Shown here: positions 1-8,052 of the stretch, piece after piece | Numbering within the stretch: the first letter of the stretch is position 1 | Layout: each line of letters starts with the position of its first letter | NCBI GenBank assembly: GCA_902788575.1 | Contig: CADAKY010000009.1 | Coordinates: forward strand, 1 to 64,000 | Length of the DNA stretch: 64,000 nucleotides | Reading direction: 5' to 3' | Source of the DNA: an uncultured bacterium | Lineage (GTDB): Bacteria; Cyanobacteriota; Vampirovibrionia; Gastranaerophilales; Gastranaerophilaceae | Notes under the pieces: generated by a model | The model's input: only the letters and a program-made list of their open reading frames with translations | The model's database searches: none | Told to the model about the DNA's origin: nothing | Program-made: the position numbers and the translations under genes

Positions 1-24
1 GGGCATTTTGATTGAATTGATGTT

Positions 25-128
25 TTCGGCAGAGCCGAATCTCTTTGTTCGAACATTAAATGCAGTAATACACAAAGCGTGCAGGCTATGCCTGCAACAT
101 CCATTCAATCCCTCAGCCGTAAGGCTGA
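25..128. repeat. cluster of three short perfect hairpins
   Basis: Three compact palindromes lie within about 100 nt: TTCGGC-AGA-GCCGAA (25-39), GCAGGC-TAT-GCCTGC (81-95) and TCAGCC-GTAA-GGCTGA (113-128). The phrase CCATTCAATCC occurs twice close by (about 101 and 139). An open frame crosses 8-253, but its composition is that of repeat DNA. The cluster looks like an intergenic repeat, not a gene. Its function is unknown. Confidence 0.5.
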
Positions 129-171
129 TGTGGTTATCCATTCAATCCGGTGTTTTCTCTCTTTCTTTTTG

Positions 172-226
172 TTTCATTTTTCTTTCTCTCTTTGCCTCCG
201 AAACAAAGAGAGAAAGAAAAATGAAA
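172..226. repeat. 23-bp perfect inverted repeat
   Basis: The left arm (172-194) and right arm (204-226) are exact reverse complements over 23 bp around a 9-nt loop, and the sequence is purine/pyrimidine biased. No T-run follows on either strand, so it is not a standard intrinsic terminator. It could form a very stable hairpin or cruciform. Role unknown. Confidence 0.7.
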
Positions 227-370
227 GTGCCAAATGAACAAAAAGAAATATAAAAAAGGTTACAAATAAACAAAGAAACAATCAAAAAAACAGATTTCAA
301 GGCACACTTGAACCTTTCACAACAAAAGAGATATTTTGGTGTATTCTGCTAAACTGTTACTTTTTACACA

Positions 371-443
371 TTTGTAAACATTTGTAACAAATAATTCCTT
401 TTGTGAAATTGGGAAACTTTTATATACTTTATATATATGTAAG
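371..443 (+). promoter_or_regulatory. element B promoter: TTTGTAA pair plus ATACTTTATATATAT box
   Basis: Two TTTGTAA units lie exactly 10 bp apart (371-377 and 381-387, the second reading TTTGTAACA). They are followed 34 nt later by ATACTTTATATATATGTAAG (424-443). The same arrangement, with nearly the same spacing, is seen at 48920-48993 on the minus strand and at 5209-5281 on the minus strand. It is inferred to be an operator plus promoter for the 58-aa gene at 588, leaving a leader of about 140 nt. Confidence 0.5.
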
Positions 444-587
444 ACAAATCCAAGAGAGTTAAAAACAAACATTTTGAATTTGAAAAGTAAAAAAGATTGA
501 ACGCTTCTGCGTACAGTCTGAGTAAAAACGCCCAAATTCGCAAGAATAAGGCTTAATAAAAGTGCAGTTAAACGCACAAGAGAGGTA

Positions 588-764
588 ATGATGGCAGTAT
601 TAAACAGCTACAATATCAATTCTATGGCAACACAAATTTCAAGAGAGTTTTACATACAAGATAACCCTGCCGAGGATAAATCCTATGTCCTTGTAGACGA
701 AATGAGGTTATTCGCAATGGATATGAAATCGAGAGTAACATTTATATCCAGAGTAAAGAAATAA
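588..764 (+). CDS. small hypothetical protein, 58 aa
   Basis: The frame opens with two consecutive ATGs (588 and 591) behind AGAGGT and ends at TAA 762-764. The protein reads MMAVLNSYNINSMATQIS at its start. It is mixed in charge, with no signal peptide or membrane segment. I do not recognise a family. It lies alone between element B and an intrinsic terminator at 820-852, which supports a real one-gene transcript. Its promoter matches those of other short lineage-specific genes in the window, so it probably belongs to the same regulatory group. Function unknown. Confidence 0.6.
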   Translation: MMAVLNSYNINSMATQISREFYIQDNPAEDKSYVLVDEMRLFAMDMKSRVTFISRVKK

Positions 765-819
765 TACTAATCTTACATCTTACTAATTTTAATTCCCCAA
801 AACTTACTTATCTATTAGC

Positions 820-852
820 GCCTGACTCTTGCATAGAATCAGGCTTTTTTTT
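820..852 (+). terminator. intrinsic terminator
   Basis: GCCTGA (820-825) pairs with TCAGGC (839-844) and is followed by eight T residues (845-852). It ends the transcript of the 58-aa gene just before the SDR gene. Confidence 0.85.
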
Positions 853-868
853 GTGTATAATTATTGAT

Positions 869-1570
869 ATGAATATATTGATTACAGGCGCAACTAAAGG
901 AATCGGAAAAGCAATTGCCGAGTCTCTTTCAGACACAAACACAATTTTTGCAACCGGCAGAAATCAAAAACTTTTGAGTTCTTACGAAAATTATTTTGTC
1001 TGCGACCTTTCTAAACAGGAAGAACTTGAAAAACTCGGTGAATACATTAGCCAAAACAAAATTGACATCTTAATAAATAATGCCGGAGAATACATTTATT
1101 CTAAAATTGACGAAATAAATTATTCTCAAATAGAAGAAATTATTTCTGTAAACCTAAAAGCACCGCTCTTTTTAACTTCAAAAGCAATTCCATACATGAA
1201 GGAAAAGAAATGGGGCAGAATTATTAATATCGGTTCAATAAGCGGAGTTATGGGAGAGGCAGGCGCAAGTCTATACTCCGCATCGAAAGCAGGATTAATC
1301 GGTGGAACAAAAGCTTTGGCACTTGAGCTTGCTGAATTCGGAATAACCGTTAATACGATAAACCCCGGCTGGGTTGATACGCAGATGGGTAACGAATCCG
1401 CCGAAGAAGGAGACTGGACAAAAGAAGAACTGCTTGAATGTATTCCGCAGCGCAGGTTTGTAACTCCTAAAGAAGTTGCGGGAATGGTTAAATATTTGAT
1501 ATCTGACGAAGCAAAAGGAGTTACGGGTCAATCAATCAACCTTTGCGCAGGATTGAGTGTCGGGTGCTAA
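869..1570 (+). CDS. short-chain dehydrogenase/reductase (FabG-like)
   Basis: A 233-aa NAD(P)-dependent oxidoreductase of the classical SDR family. It has the N-terminal TGATKGIG nucleotide-binding motif, NNAG, a catalytic Ser in the NIGSISG region, and YSASK. The C-terminal INPGWVDT segment is also typical. Substrate unknown; 3-oxoacyl-ACP reductase is the closest familiar activity, but no fatty-acid genes adjoin. I start at ATG 869 because the 18 nt before it merely extend an in-frame GTG. A TATAAT at 856-861 lies only 7 nt before this ATG, which suggests a leaderless mRNA. The next gene begins 1 nt after the stop codon. Confidence 0.88.
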   Translation: MNILITGATKGIGKAIAESLSDTNTIFATGRNQKLLSSYENYFVCDLSKQEELEKLGEYISQNKIDILINNAGEYIYSKIDEINYSQIEEIISVNLKAPLFLTSKAIPYMKEKKWGRIINIGSISGVMGEAGASLYSASKAGLIGGTKALALELAEFGITVNTINPGWVDTQMGNESAEEGDWTKEELLECIPQRRFVTPKEVAGMVKYLISDEAKGVTGQSINLCAGLSVGC

Positions 1571-1571
1571 A

Positions 1572-2108
1572 ATGTCCCTATTCAAGTTATTTCTAATTTT
1601 TACAAAAATCGGTGCAATTCTTCTCGGAGGAGGGTATGTAATTCTTCCGATTCTTACGGATGAATTATGCGAGAAAAGAAAACTTCTCACAAACGAAGAA
1701 CTTGTTGATTATTTTGCACTTTCACAGTCTCTTCCGGGAATAATTGCCGCAAATATTTCCATGTTTGCCGGATATAAATTGAATGGTATCAAAGGTGCAA
1801 TCACTGCAGTTATTGGAGTGACTTTCATTCCGTTTTGGACAATTGTTTTTCTTGCATCATTTTTAGACAGATTGGTCAATAATAATTTTGTGCAATCAGC
1901 TATGTGGGGAGTAGGAATTGCGGTAATTGCACTTATAACGCTGACAATAAGAGAGATTTGGCAAAAATCGGATAAAGACAAGTTTTTTTATTTTATTTTT
2001 ATTTTGTCACTGGTTTCAATGCTATATTTTGAGCTGTCTCCAATCCAAACTATAATAATATTTTCCGTGATAGGAATTCTGATTAAAAGGAGTGTGAAAA
2101 AAGCATGA
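1572..2108 (+). CDS. chromate transporter family, first half-size subunit
   Basis: A 178-aa membrane protein of the short-chain ChrA (CHR) family with GGGYVILPIL and LSQSLPGIIAANISMFAG motifs, followed by hydrophobic segments. Full-length ChrA has two homologous halves; here they are separate genes, and the second follows with a 4-nt ATGA overlap. Heterodimeric short ChrA pairs are known in Bacillus-like bacteria. The start at 1572 aligns with the start of the partner; an upstream in-frame GTG at 1557 would overlap the SDR gene. The real substrate may be chromate, sulfate or another anion, and the sequence does not decide. Confidence 0.85.
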   Translation: MSLFKLFLIFTKIGAILLGGGYVILPILTDELCEKRKLLTNEELVDYFALSQSLPGIIAANISMFAGYKLNGIKGAITAVIGVTFIPFWTIVFLASFLDRLVNNNFVQSAMWGVGIAVIALITLTIREIWQKSDKDKFFYFIFILSLVSMLYFELSPIQTIIIFSVIGILIKRSVKKA

Positions 2109-2620
2109 TATATTTACAACTTTTATCAGAATTCTTTAAAATCGGTTTATTCTCATTCGGAGGAGGATATGCAACAATTCCGTTTTTATTTCATATTTCG
2201 GAAGTATACGGGTGGTACACTTTAAAAGAACTTACTCAAATAACGGCATTAGCTTCAATTACTCCGGGACCGGTCGGAATAAATGCCGCAACGTATGCAG
2301 GACTGAAAACAGCAGGGCTGGCAGGTTCAATCCTCGCTACAACAGCAGAAATTATTCCGTCATTAATTTTAGTACTTATAACCGCAAAGCTGTTAAAAAA
2401 CTTTAGCGGGAATTTTTATGTAAAGTCTCTGATATCAACTCTTAAACCGATAAGCTGTGCTCTTCTGACTTCTGTCGCAATCGGGCTTATTAAACCTGAA
2501 ATCGGCAATATAAAAAGTTTGATTTTACTTTCAGTGCTTTTATTACTTAGCATAAAATCAAAGAAAGATCCGCTTTTTTACATTCTGATTTCCGCCATAG
2601 CTGGTGCTTTTATTATATAA
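2105..2620 (+). CDS. chromate transporter family, second half-size subunit
   Basis: A 171-aa paralogue of the preceding protein and the second half of a split CHR-family transporter. FGGGYATIPFL near residue 20 and ASITPGPVGINAATYAG mirror the motifs of the first subunit, and the rest is hydrophobic transmembrane sequence. ATG overlaps the upstream stop codon (ATGA), so the two are translationally coupled and presumably form a heterodimer in the inner membrane. The partner genes lie downstream of the SDR gene in one likely transcript. Substrate is not resolved. Confidence 0.85.
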   Translation: MIYLQLLSEFFKIGLFSFGGGYATIPFLFHISEVYGWYTLKELTQITALASITPGPVGINAATYAGLKTAGLAGSILATTAEIIPSLILVLITAKLLKNFSGNFYVKSLISTLKPISCALLTSVAIGLIKPEIGNIKSLILLSVLLLLSIKSKKDPLFYILISAIAGAFII

Positions 2621-2639
2621 AATCTTAATATTCTGAAAC

Positions 2640-3527
2640 CTATTTCTTCCCCAGCAAAATATCGAAAATATTTCTGTGTTTCAAAGAATTTTCTTCAATA
2701 GGCTTCAGTCCCAAAATTGATTCCAAATCAGCTTTCAAAGTCATTAAATCTTCATATTTTTTAAGCATACCATCCATGCAAACAGAAACATCTCCCGTTT
2801 CTTCCGAAACGACAAGACACGCAGCATCCGAGACTTCTGACATTCCGAGAGCTGCTCTGTGCCGTGTACCGTATTTCCAGCTTAATTTTGGGTCTTCTGT
2901 CAAAGGCAAAAGCACTCCGGCAGAATGAATTTTATTTCCGTCTATAACCATAGCACCATCATGCAAAGGTGTATTCGGATGGAATATCGTTAAAATTAAT
3001 TCTGTTGAAATTATTGCATCTATTTTTGTTCCGACATCTGAGTATAAACCTGATGTCATACCCTTTTGAAAAACAACCAAAGCTCCCGTTTTTGTCTTTG
3101 TTAAATATTTTACGGCTTCTATAATTTCTTTTATGATATCAACATCGTCTTCCCGTTTTTTTGCAACACTTCCTGATGAAAAGAATGTATTTCTGATAAA
3201 CCCCGGCTGTCCAAGATAACCCAGAAATCGTCTTAATTCCGGCTGAAAAATTACAATCAAGCTCAAAGCAATCATTGTTACGAGAGATTTTAGGAATACA
3301 CCTAAAATTTTTAAATCAATAAGTACAAGAATTTCACTAAACAACCAAGTTATAACAAGGAAAAACAATCCCTTAAACAATTTTTCAGACTGTGTATTCT
3401 GTATAAACTTTTTGTACATTACAAACAAAAAAATAACAATTATTCCGATTTCAACAAAATTAACCCAGCCCAATGAGCCATGTATCGGAGATATGATATT
3501 TTTGAAAAGTGAAACAATTTCGTCCAT
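2640..3527 (-). CDS. cdaA: diadenylate cyclase CdaA (c-di-AMP synthase)
   Basis: A 295-aa membrane-anchored DAC-domain protein that makes c-di-AMP from two ATP. Three hydrophobic segments occupy about residues 22-95. The catalytic domain follows, with the DGA motif at 190-192 and RHR at 222-224, both intact. Length and layout match CdaA/DacA rather than DisA. It begins 5 nt after lysA, so the two are probably cotranscribed. The usual partners cdaR and glmM are not next to it here. c-di-AMP normally controls potassium and osmotic balance. Confidence 0.93.
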   Translation of the reverse strand: MDEIVSLFKNIISPIHGSLGWVNFVEIGIIVIFLFVMYKKFIQNTQSEKLFKGLFFLVITWLFSEILVLIDLKILGVFLKSLVTMIALSLIVIFQPELRRFLGYLGQPGFIRNTFFSSGSVAKKREDDVDIIKEIIEAVKYLTKTKTGALVVFQKGMTSGLYSDVGTKIDAIISTELILTIFHPNTPLHDGAMVIDGNKIHSAGVLLPLTEDPKLSWKYGTRHRAALGMSEVSDAACLVVSEETGDVSVCMDGMLKKYEDLMTLKADLESILGLKPIEENSLKHRNIFDILLGKK

Positions 3528-3532
3528 ATTCT

Positions 3533-4840
3533 TTATTTTAACCTATCAGGAATGCGGTCGTGAGAGATTAAATCCTCTAAACTTTCTCTATTTACTATAA
3601 TATCAGATTGTGAATTATTTACAAGTACCATTGCAGGTTTTTCCACCCTGTTATAGTTTGAAGCCATTGAATAATTGTATGAACCTGTGTTAAATACACA
3701 TAAAATATCACCGGCTTCAAGCTTAGGCAATTTAATATTCTCTATTAAAACATCACCGCTTTCGCAGAATCTTCCCGCAATAGTGACTTCTTCTTCCGCT
3801 CTTCCCGCAGTCTCACCGGCAACCTCTGCAACATATTTTGCCTGATACATGCTCGGGCGCGGATTGTCAGACATACCGCCATCTATCGCAACATACTTTC
3901 TTCCGTTTGGAACCTGTTTTGAACTTCCTATTGTATATAATGTTATTCCGGATGTCGAAATGATACTCCTTCCGGGTTCAAGATAAATTGACGGAATATC
4001 ATTTGTAAATTTGTTCATAGCACAAGAAACAGCTTGTGCAAGTTCTTTTACGGAAGGCGGATTGTCAGCATCTGTATATTTAACCCCGAGACCGCCTCCG
4101 ATATTCATCTCATCCAAATGCAAATTGTGAACTTTATTTATACGCAATGTTTCTTTTATCAAGATTTCAACTTCGTCCGAATAAGACCTCAGTTCAAAAA
4201 TCTGAGACCCGATATGAGCGTGCAGACCTTTTAAATTAAGATTTTTATAGTTGTTTTTTATAAGCGTAATTATTTTATCAATCTGGGTTAAGTCAAAACC
4301 GAACTTTGAATCTGTTTGTCCTGTCTGAATGTAATCATGTGTATGACACTCTATTCCGGGAGTTATTCTCAAAAGTATATCCGCACATTTTCCTTTTTCT
4401 CCCGCAATTTTATTCAACAATTCAGCCTCATAAAAATTATCAACGGAAAATCTTCCTACACCCAATTCCAATGCCAGCTCTATTTCTCTTTGAGACTTAT
4501 TGCTCCCGTTAAAAAGAACGTTTTTCATATCAGCACCGGACTTGTAAACGGTGTAAATTTCGCCTGCTGATACCGTATCAAACCCAAAGCCTTCTTCATA
4601 GAGGATTTTACTCACTGCTGATGTGCAGAGTGCTTTTGAAGCATACATAAGATGAATATTTTTATACTCTTTGAAAGCTTCTTTATATTCTCTTGCAATA
4701 CCTCTCAATGTCGCTTCATCTATTACATACAAAGGTGTTCCGTATTTTTCTGCAAGTTCAGACAAACAGCACCCTCCTACAAAAAGTTTTCCGTCTTTTC
4801 GTTCTGCCGTAATCGGTCTGATATGTTGATTTACGCTCAT
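3533..4840 (-). CDS. lysA: diaminopimelate decarboxylase
   Basis: A 435-aa PLP enzyme of fold type III that converts meso-diaminopimelate to lysine. The PLP-binding lysine is K69 in MYASKAL. HIGSQIFE, GGGLGVKY, EPGRSI and the CESGD motif supplied across the dimer are all present. The length is typical. The start has a good AAGAGGT site 5-6 nt upstream. It is the first gene of a probable lysA-cdaA transcript, pairing lysine and cell-wall precursor metabolism with c-di-AMP synthesis. Confidence 0.95.
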   Translation of the reverse strand: MSVNQHIRPITAERKDGKLFVGGCCLSELAEKYGTPLYVIDEATLRGIAREYKEAFKEYKNIHLMYASKALCTSAVSKILYEEGFGFDTVSAGEIYTVYKSGADMKNVLFNGSNKSQREIELALELGVGRFSVDNFYEAELLNKIAGEKGKCADILLRITPGIECHTHDYIQTGQTDSKFGFDLTQIDKIITLIKNNYKNLNLKGLHAHIGSQIFELRSYSDEVEILIKETLRINKVHNLHLDEMNIGGGLGVKYTDADNPPSVKELAQAVSCAMNKFTNDIPSIYLEPGRSIISTSGITLYTIGSSKQVPNGRKYVAIDGGMSDNPRPSMYQAKYVAEVAGETAGRAEEEVTIAGRFCESGDVLIENIKLPKLEAGDILCVFNTGSYNYSMASNYNRVEKPAMVLVNNSQSDIIVNRESLEDLISHDRIPDRLK

Positions 4841-4946
4841 TTTTAACCTCTTTTTCTATATAATAACCTAAGAAAAGCCAAAATAAAAGCACCTTTTGTG
4901 AAGATGCTTAGTACGTTATATAGAGAGAGTGGAGAAAATATCTTTT

Positions 4947-4988
4947 GGGGTAAATAATGGGGGGGGTAAATAGAGGGGTAAATAGGGG
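4947..4988 (+). repeat. G-quadruplex-type tract built on GGGGTAAATA
   Basis: Four runs of at least four G (4947-4950, 4959-4966, 4975-4978, 4985-4988) are separated by 6-8 nt A/T-rich spacers, giving a GGGGTAAATA-like short tandem repeat. It lies upstream of lysA. A second tract with the same unit is found at 24324-24353 on the other strand. It could form a quadruplex, but this is untested. Confidence 0.6.
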
Positions 4989-5032
4989 AGTAAGTAATAA
5001 ACTATGAATAATTAATATTTTAGTTTTATTAT

Positions 5033-5161
5033 TTATCCGTTTATAAGCCTATCGAGTTCATAAATCTTTAAAACAAGAGCTTCTGTTTGTTCTTTAAACC
5101 AGAGTGCAAACATTTTTATTTCTTCTCTAAAACTGTAACATCCGGGCCACATTGCGTACAT
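5033..5161 (-). CDS. small hypothetical protein, 42 aa
   Basis: A short frame starting at ATG 5161 behind AAAGGAG and ending at TAA 5033-5035. The protein begins MYAMWPGCYSFREEIKMFA and continues as an amphipathic helix rich in L, E and K. No signal peptide is seen. I do not recognise a family. A strong ribosome binding site and an element B promoter in the right orientation (5209-5281) support that it is real. It is divergent from the ADP-ribosyltransferase-like gene at 5358, so the two may be co-regulated. An antitoxin or small regulator role is only a guess. Confidence 0.6.
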   Translation of the reverse strand: MYAMWPGCYSFREEIKMFALWFKEQTEALVLKIYELDRLING

Positions 5162-5208
5162 ATCGAATACTCCTTTCTGTGTTTTTCAAGATTCAGTTAC
5201 TCACTTAA

Positions 5209-5336
5209 CCTTACAAAATATATATCGGCACAAATTTTAAAAACTTTAGGATTTTTTATAATTTTGTTACAAAAGTTTACATTTATTTATTATTCAGCAA
5301 TTTTACAAACTAAAAATACTTTTTATATATAAGGGA
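5209..5336. promoter_or_regulatory. divergent element B control region
   Basis: On the minus strand two TGTAA units 10 bp apart (5265-5281) are followed about 48 nt later by GATATATTTTGTAAGG (about 5209-5226), driving the 42-aa gene. On the plus strand AAATACTTTTTATATATAAG (about 5315-5336) resembles the same -10-like box and precedes the gene at 5358. The single TGTTACAAAAGTTTACA operator could therefore serve both genes. Confidence 0.45.
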
Positions 5337-5357
5337 ATTAAGGGAAATCAGACAAAT

Positions 5358-6458
5358 ATGAAATACGTAAACTGGGTAATAAAAGCATTTAAATTTTCTA
5401 AGCCGTCTAAAACAAACGAGTTGTACAAAAAAGCAGGTACTATTATTGATTCAATACCTGAAGAAACATTACAAAAGACTATTAATGCTTTATTTAAGCC
5501 CAAAGGTACAGTGAACACATACCTTGAAGATTTGGAAAAAATCAGGGCAGCGGCTAAAAAAGCAAAAGCACCAAAAGAAGTAAATCAAGCAATAGAAAAT
5601 ATTACCGAAAAAGCAGCCTCTTATATTAATGAGTGCGAAAAAGGTGCATTATCAGTTAAAGTTCAAAAAGTACAGCAATATAAAGATGACGTTACACATG
5701 ATTATGACGTCATCCAAAACTTTTTTAGAACAGAAGCTGAGAATAATTTAGGAAATTCAGAAAAATTTTATGATTTTTTAAATTCTGCAAAAACGACTGA
5801 CAATATAAGATACCAGTCACCATTTGATACAAGAATTGGAGATTTGGCAGAAGGAGTCCTGCCGGAAGACGGTATATTCTATCACGGTACAACACAGCCC
5901 AGAACAATCCTAAAAACAGGATTCTCGGAAGTTCGCAGTAACCAAGTAAGCAAAGCCCCGAGAGAATTTGGAGCGGGAGTATATTTGACTCCGGACAGAA
6001 CTGTCGCATCCCATTTTGCTGGTATAATCGGACGTATAATGCACGTTAAAGCTGATGTTCATAATACCGCAGCTGTTAATTCAGCTCAGTTTAGAACAAT
6101 ATCAATGGAATTATCACGTCTGTTGAATTCTATTGGCTACCAAACCGGAACAAAAGAGGGAAATGTTGTTGCTGAGCTTCTAATGAAAAAAATATTCAAT
6201 AAAGCAGGTTTTGATAGCGTTTACACGACAGAAGGAATGGCTTCCGGATTGTTCGCAAAAAAAGCTGACGAATGGCTGGGCAGAGCACAGTCACAACTTG
6301 TTGTCTTTGATGGAGCGAAAGTTTCAGCATCAGTAAAAAAGACTTTAAAACAAAAAATAAATGATGAGTTATTGCAAATTAAAACAAGAATAAAGGTAAT
6401 GTCAAACCTATTTAAAATGCAAATGAATGACCCTATAGGTTTTATGCTGGGAATGTAA
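5358..6458 (+). CDS. ADP-ribosyltransferase-like protein
   Basis: A 366-aa protein whose C-terminal half resembles a PARP/ART-fold ADP-ribosyltransferase. Visible are YHGT (H176), a KTGF turn, FGAGVYLTPDRTVASHFAG (Y209) and a final LVVFD strand near 314-318. The position usually occupied by the third catalytic residue (E) reads Q, in QSQLVVFD, so activity may be altered. Residues 1-150 are helical and charged. There is no signal peptide. The start follows AAGGGAAATCAG. The element B promoter and the divergent 42-aa gene suggest a toxin or effector locus. Family membership rests on motif reading only. Confidence 0.6.
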   Translation: MKYVNWVIKAFKFSKPSKTNELYKKAGTIIDSIPEETLQKTINALFKPKGTVNTYLEDLEKIRAAAKKAKAPKEVNQAIENITEKAASYINECEKGALSVKVQKVQQYKDDVTHDYDVIQNFFRTEAENNLGNSEKFYDFLNSAKTTDNIRYQSPFDTRIGDLAEGVLPEDGIFYHGTTQPRTILKTGFSEVRSNQVSKAPREFGAGVYLTPDRTVASHFAGIIGRIMHVKADVHNTAAVNSAQFRTISMELSRLLNSIGYQTGTKEGNVVAELLMKKIFNKAGFDSVYTTEGMASGLFAKKADEWLGRAQSQLVVFDGAKVSASVKKTLKQKINDELLQIKTRIKVMSNLFKMQMNDPIGFMLGM

Positions 6459-6543
6459 TCAATCCGAAGCAAAACATTCGTATGCGACGCAAATTTAATA
6501 CAAAAGTTAATTTTAAGTTTTTATTTTCATATAAACAAGTACT

Positions 6544-6571
6544 TTGTAAACAACCGATTCTGTGGTATAAT
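6544..6571 (+). promoter_or_regulatory. sigma70-type promoter of scpAB
   Basis: TTGTAA (6544-6549), a 16-nt spacer and TATAAT (6566-6571) precede scpA by about 90 nt. The leader contains an AGGAG-rich stretch, but no convincing gene. Confidence 0.6.
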
Positions 6572-6662
6572 AACCCAAGGGAGGAGCAAAAACTGCTCAA
6601 ATATTTAAAAATTCCTCAATATAGAGGAGTTAAGAAGAAAAGATTAATTATAGAATTAGGGT

Positions 6663-7541
6663 ATGGTGGCTAACAGTATCGACAGTATAAACATGCAAAA
6701 ACAGGAGAATTTTGTCCGCGAAGCAGAAGTGGACGGAATTGAGATTCTTGTAAACATGGCAAAACAGGGGAAAATTGACCCTTGGAATGTCAATATTGTT
6801 GATGTTACAGATAAATATCTTATGCACCTGTTTCAATCCAAGGCTCAGAACCTTAGATTAACCGGAAGAACTCTATTATTTGCAGCAATACTTTTAAAGC
6901 TTAAATCAAATGTCCTTGAGGGCATTGATATTATGGATTTTGAGCCCCCGAGAGAAGACGAACTTGATTATTCTGACGACGAGCAGCTTGACTACACAAC
7001 GGAAGAATACATTCCGACAAATAATGTAATCTCAATTGATGAAGTTTTACAGAGACGTACTTCCGTAAGGCTTAACCATAACAGAGTTGTGACTTTGAGA
7101 GATTTAATCCGTCAATTGGAATTTTATGAACAATTAGACAGAAAGCAGTCACTCAAAAATGCGCACGAAAGAGCTAAAAGACGGGTTCAGAATTATGCAC
7201 GTCTCTCTGTTGAAGATATAATAAACCTTCCGCATGACGAATATATCGAAAATGGTGTACAAAGGTTAAAAGCAAACCTTGAAGAAATTTTAAACAGGCA
7301 GGATAAAATCGAATTAAACGAACTCACTTTGCTTGGCATGGATAGAATCAGTGCATACATTTCCTTACTGTTCTTAACTGCTGACAGCGACTACGATTTA
7401 GAGCAGGACGAATTTTATTCCGACTTGTATGTCGTAAAACGTCCGCACGAAGAAAAAAATGAACTTGATGAACAGATAGAAAATGTCCAAAGTGTTTTAA
7501 AAGAAGAGGTAGAAGATGGAACAGCTAAAATCCAGAATTGA
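6663..7541 (+). CDS. scpA: segregation and condensation protein A
   Basis: A 292-aa kleisin that bridges the SMC dimer in chromosome condensation. The family signature EFVREAEVDGIEILVNMAKQ-like start and WNVNIVDVTDKYL are seen at residues 15-55, with the acidic linker in the middle and a winged-helix-like C terminus. The gene is longer than many ScpA proteins because of the acidic insert near residues 95-115. It overlaps scpB by 26 nt, so the two are coupled. No smc gene is in the window. Confidence 0.93.
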   Translation: MVANSIDSINMQKQENFVREAEVDGIEILVNMAKQGKIDPWNVNIVDVTDKYLMHLFQSKAQNLRLTGRTLLFAAILLKLKSNVLEGIDIMDFEPPREDELDYSDDEQLDYTTEEYIPTNNVISIDEVLQRRTSVRLNHNRVVTLRDLIRQLEFYEQLDRKQSLKNAHERAKRRVQNYARLSVEDIINLPHDEYIENGVQRLKANLEEILNRQDKIELNELTLLGMDRISAYISLLFLTADSDYDLEQDEFYSDLYVVKRPHEEKNELDEQIENVQSVLKEEVEDGTAKIQN

Positions 7542-8052
7542 AGCTGTTCTGTTTGTAACAGCAAAAGTTCTTCAGATAAATGATATCGCGGAAATTCTTG
7601 AAGAAAATCCGGAAGATGTGGAAGAGGCTCTTTTGGAATTAATTATGGATTACGCATCAAGAGAAGGTGCGCTGGAAATAGATGATGAAAACGGTTATAT
7701 TTTACAGGTTAAGCAAGAGCATCTTGATATAGTCGAAAAACTTTGTCCCGTTGAATTAAAGCCACCCGTTTTAAAAACATTGACAGTTATTGCGCTAAAA
7801 GAGCCTATAAGACAGACGTACCTAAAGGATCTTAGAGGTTCAAACGCATACGAGCATGTTCAGGAACTGGTTGAAAAAGGGCTTGTTTCAAAACATAAAG
7901 ACAAAAACGGACGTTCATTCAATCTTAAAACCACACCAAAATTCGCTGAATACTTTAAACTGAAAGGTGATATTCGCGCACTTGTAAAAACTCTTAATAT
8001 AGATAACGGCGTAAAGGATGATGAAGAGCAGAGGAATCCTGATGAAAAATAA
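7516..8052 (+). CDS. scpB: segregation and condensation protein B
   Basis: A 178-aa partner of ScpA made of two winged-helix domains. QLKSRIEAVLFVTAKVLQINDIAEIL at the N terminus and ALKEPIRQTYLKDLRGSNAYEHVQELVEKGLV in the second half are family features. It starts inside scpA and ends inside the next gene, giving a compact scpA-scpB-metalloprotease operon. The short acidic C-terminal tail (VKDDEEQRNPDEK) is normal for the family. Confidence 0.93.
   Translation: MEQLKSRIEAVLFVTAKVLQINDIAEILEENPEDVEEALLELIMDYASREGALEIDDENGYILQVKQEHLDIVEKLCPVELKPPVLKTLTVIALKEPIRQTYLKDLRGSNAYEHVQELVEKGLVSKHKDKNGRSFNLKTTPKFAEYFKLKGDIRALVKTLNIDNGVKDDEEQRNPDEK

Noticed and set aside
8-253. Open frame of 81 codons
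   Set aside because: It consists of hairpin repeats and low-complexity pyrimidine-rich sequence, with no ribosome site and no conserved-looking core.
6482-6673. Open frame of 63 codons before scpA
   Set aside because: It crosses the scpA promoter, and its codon use and composition are not protein-like.
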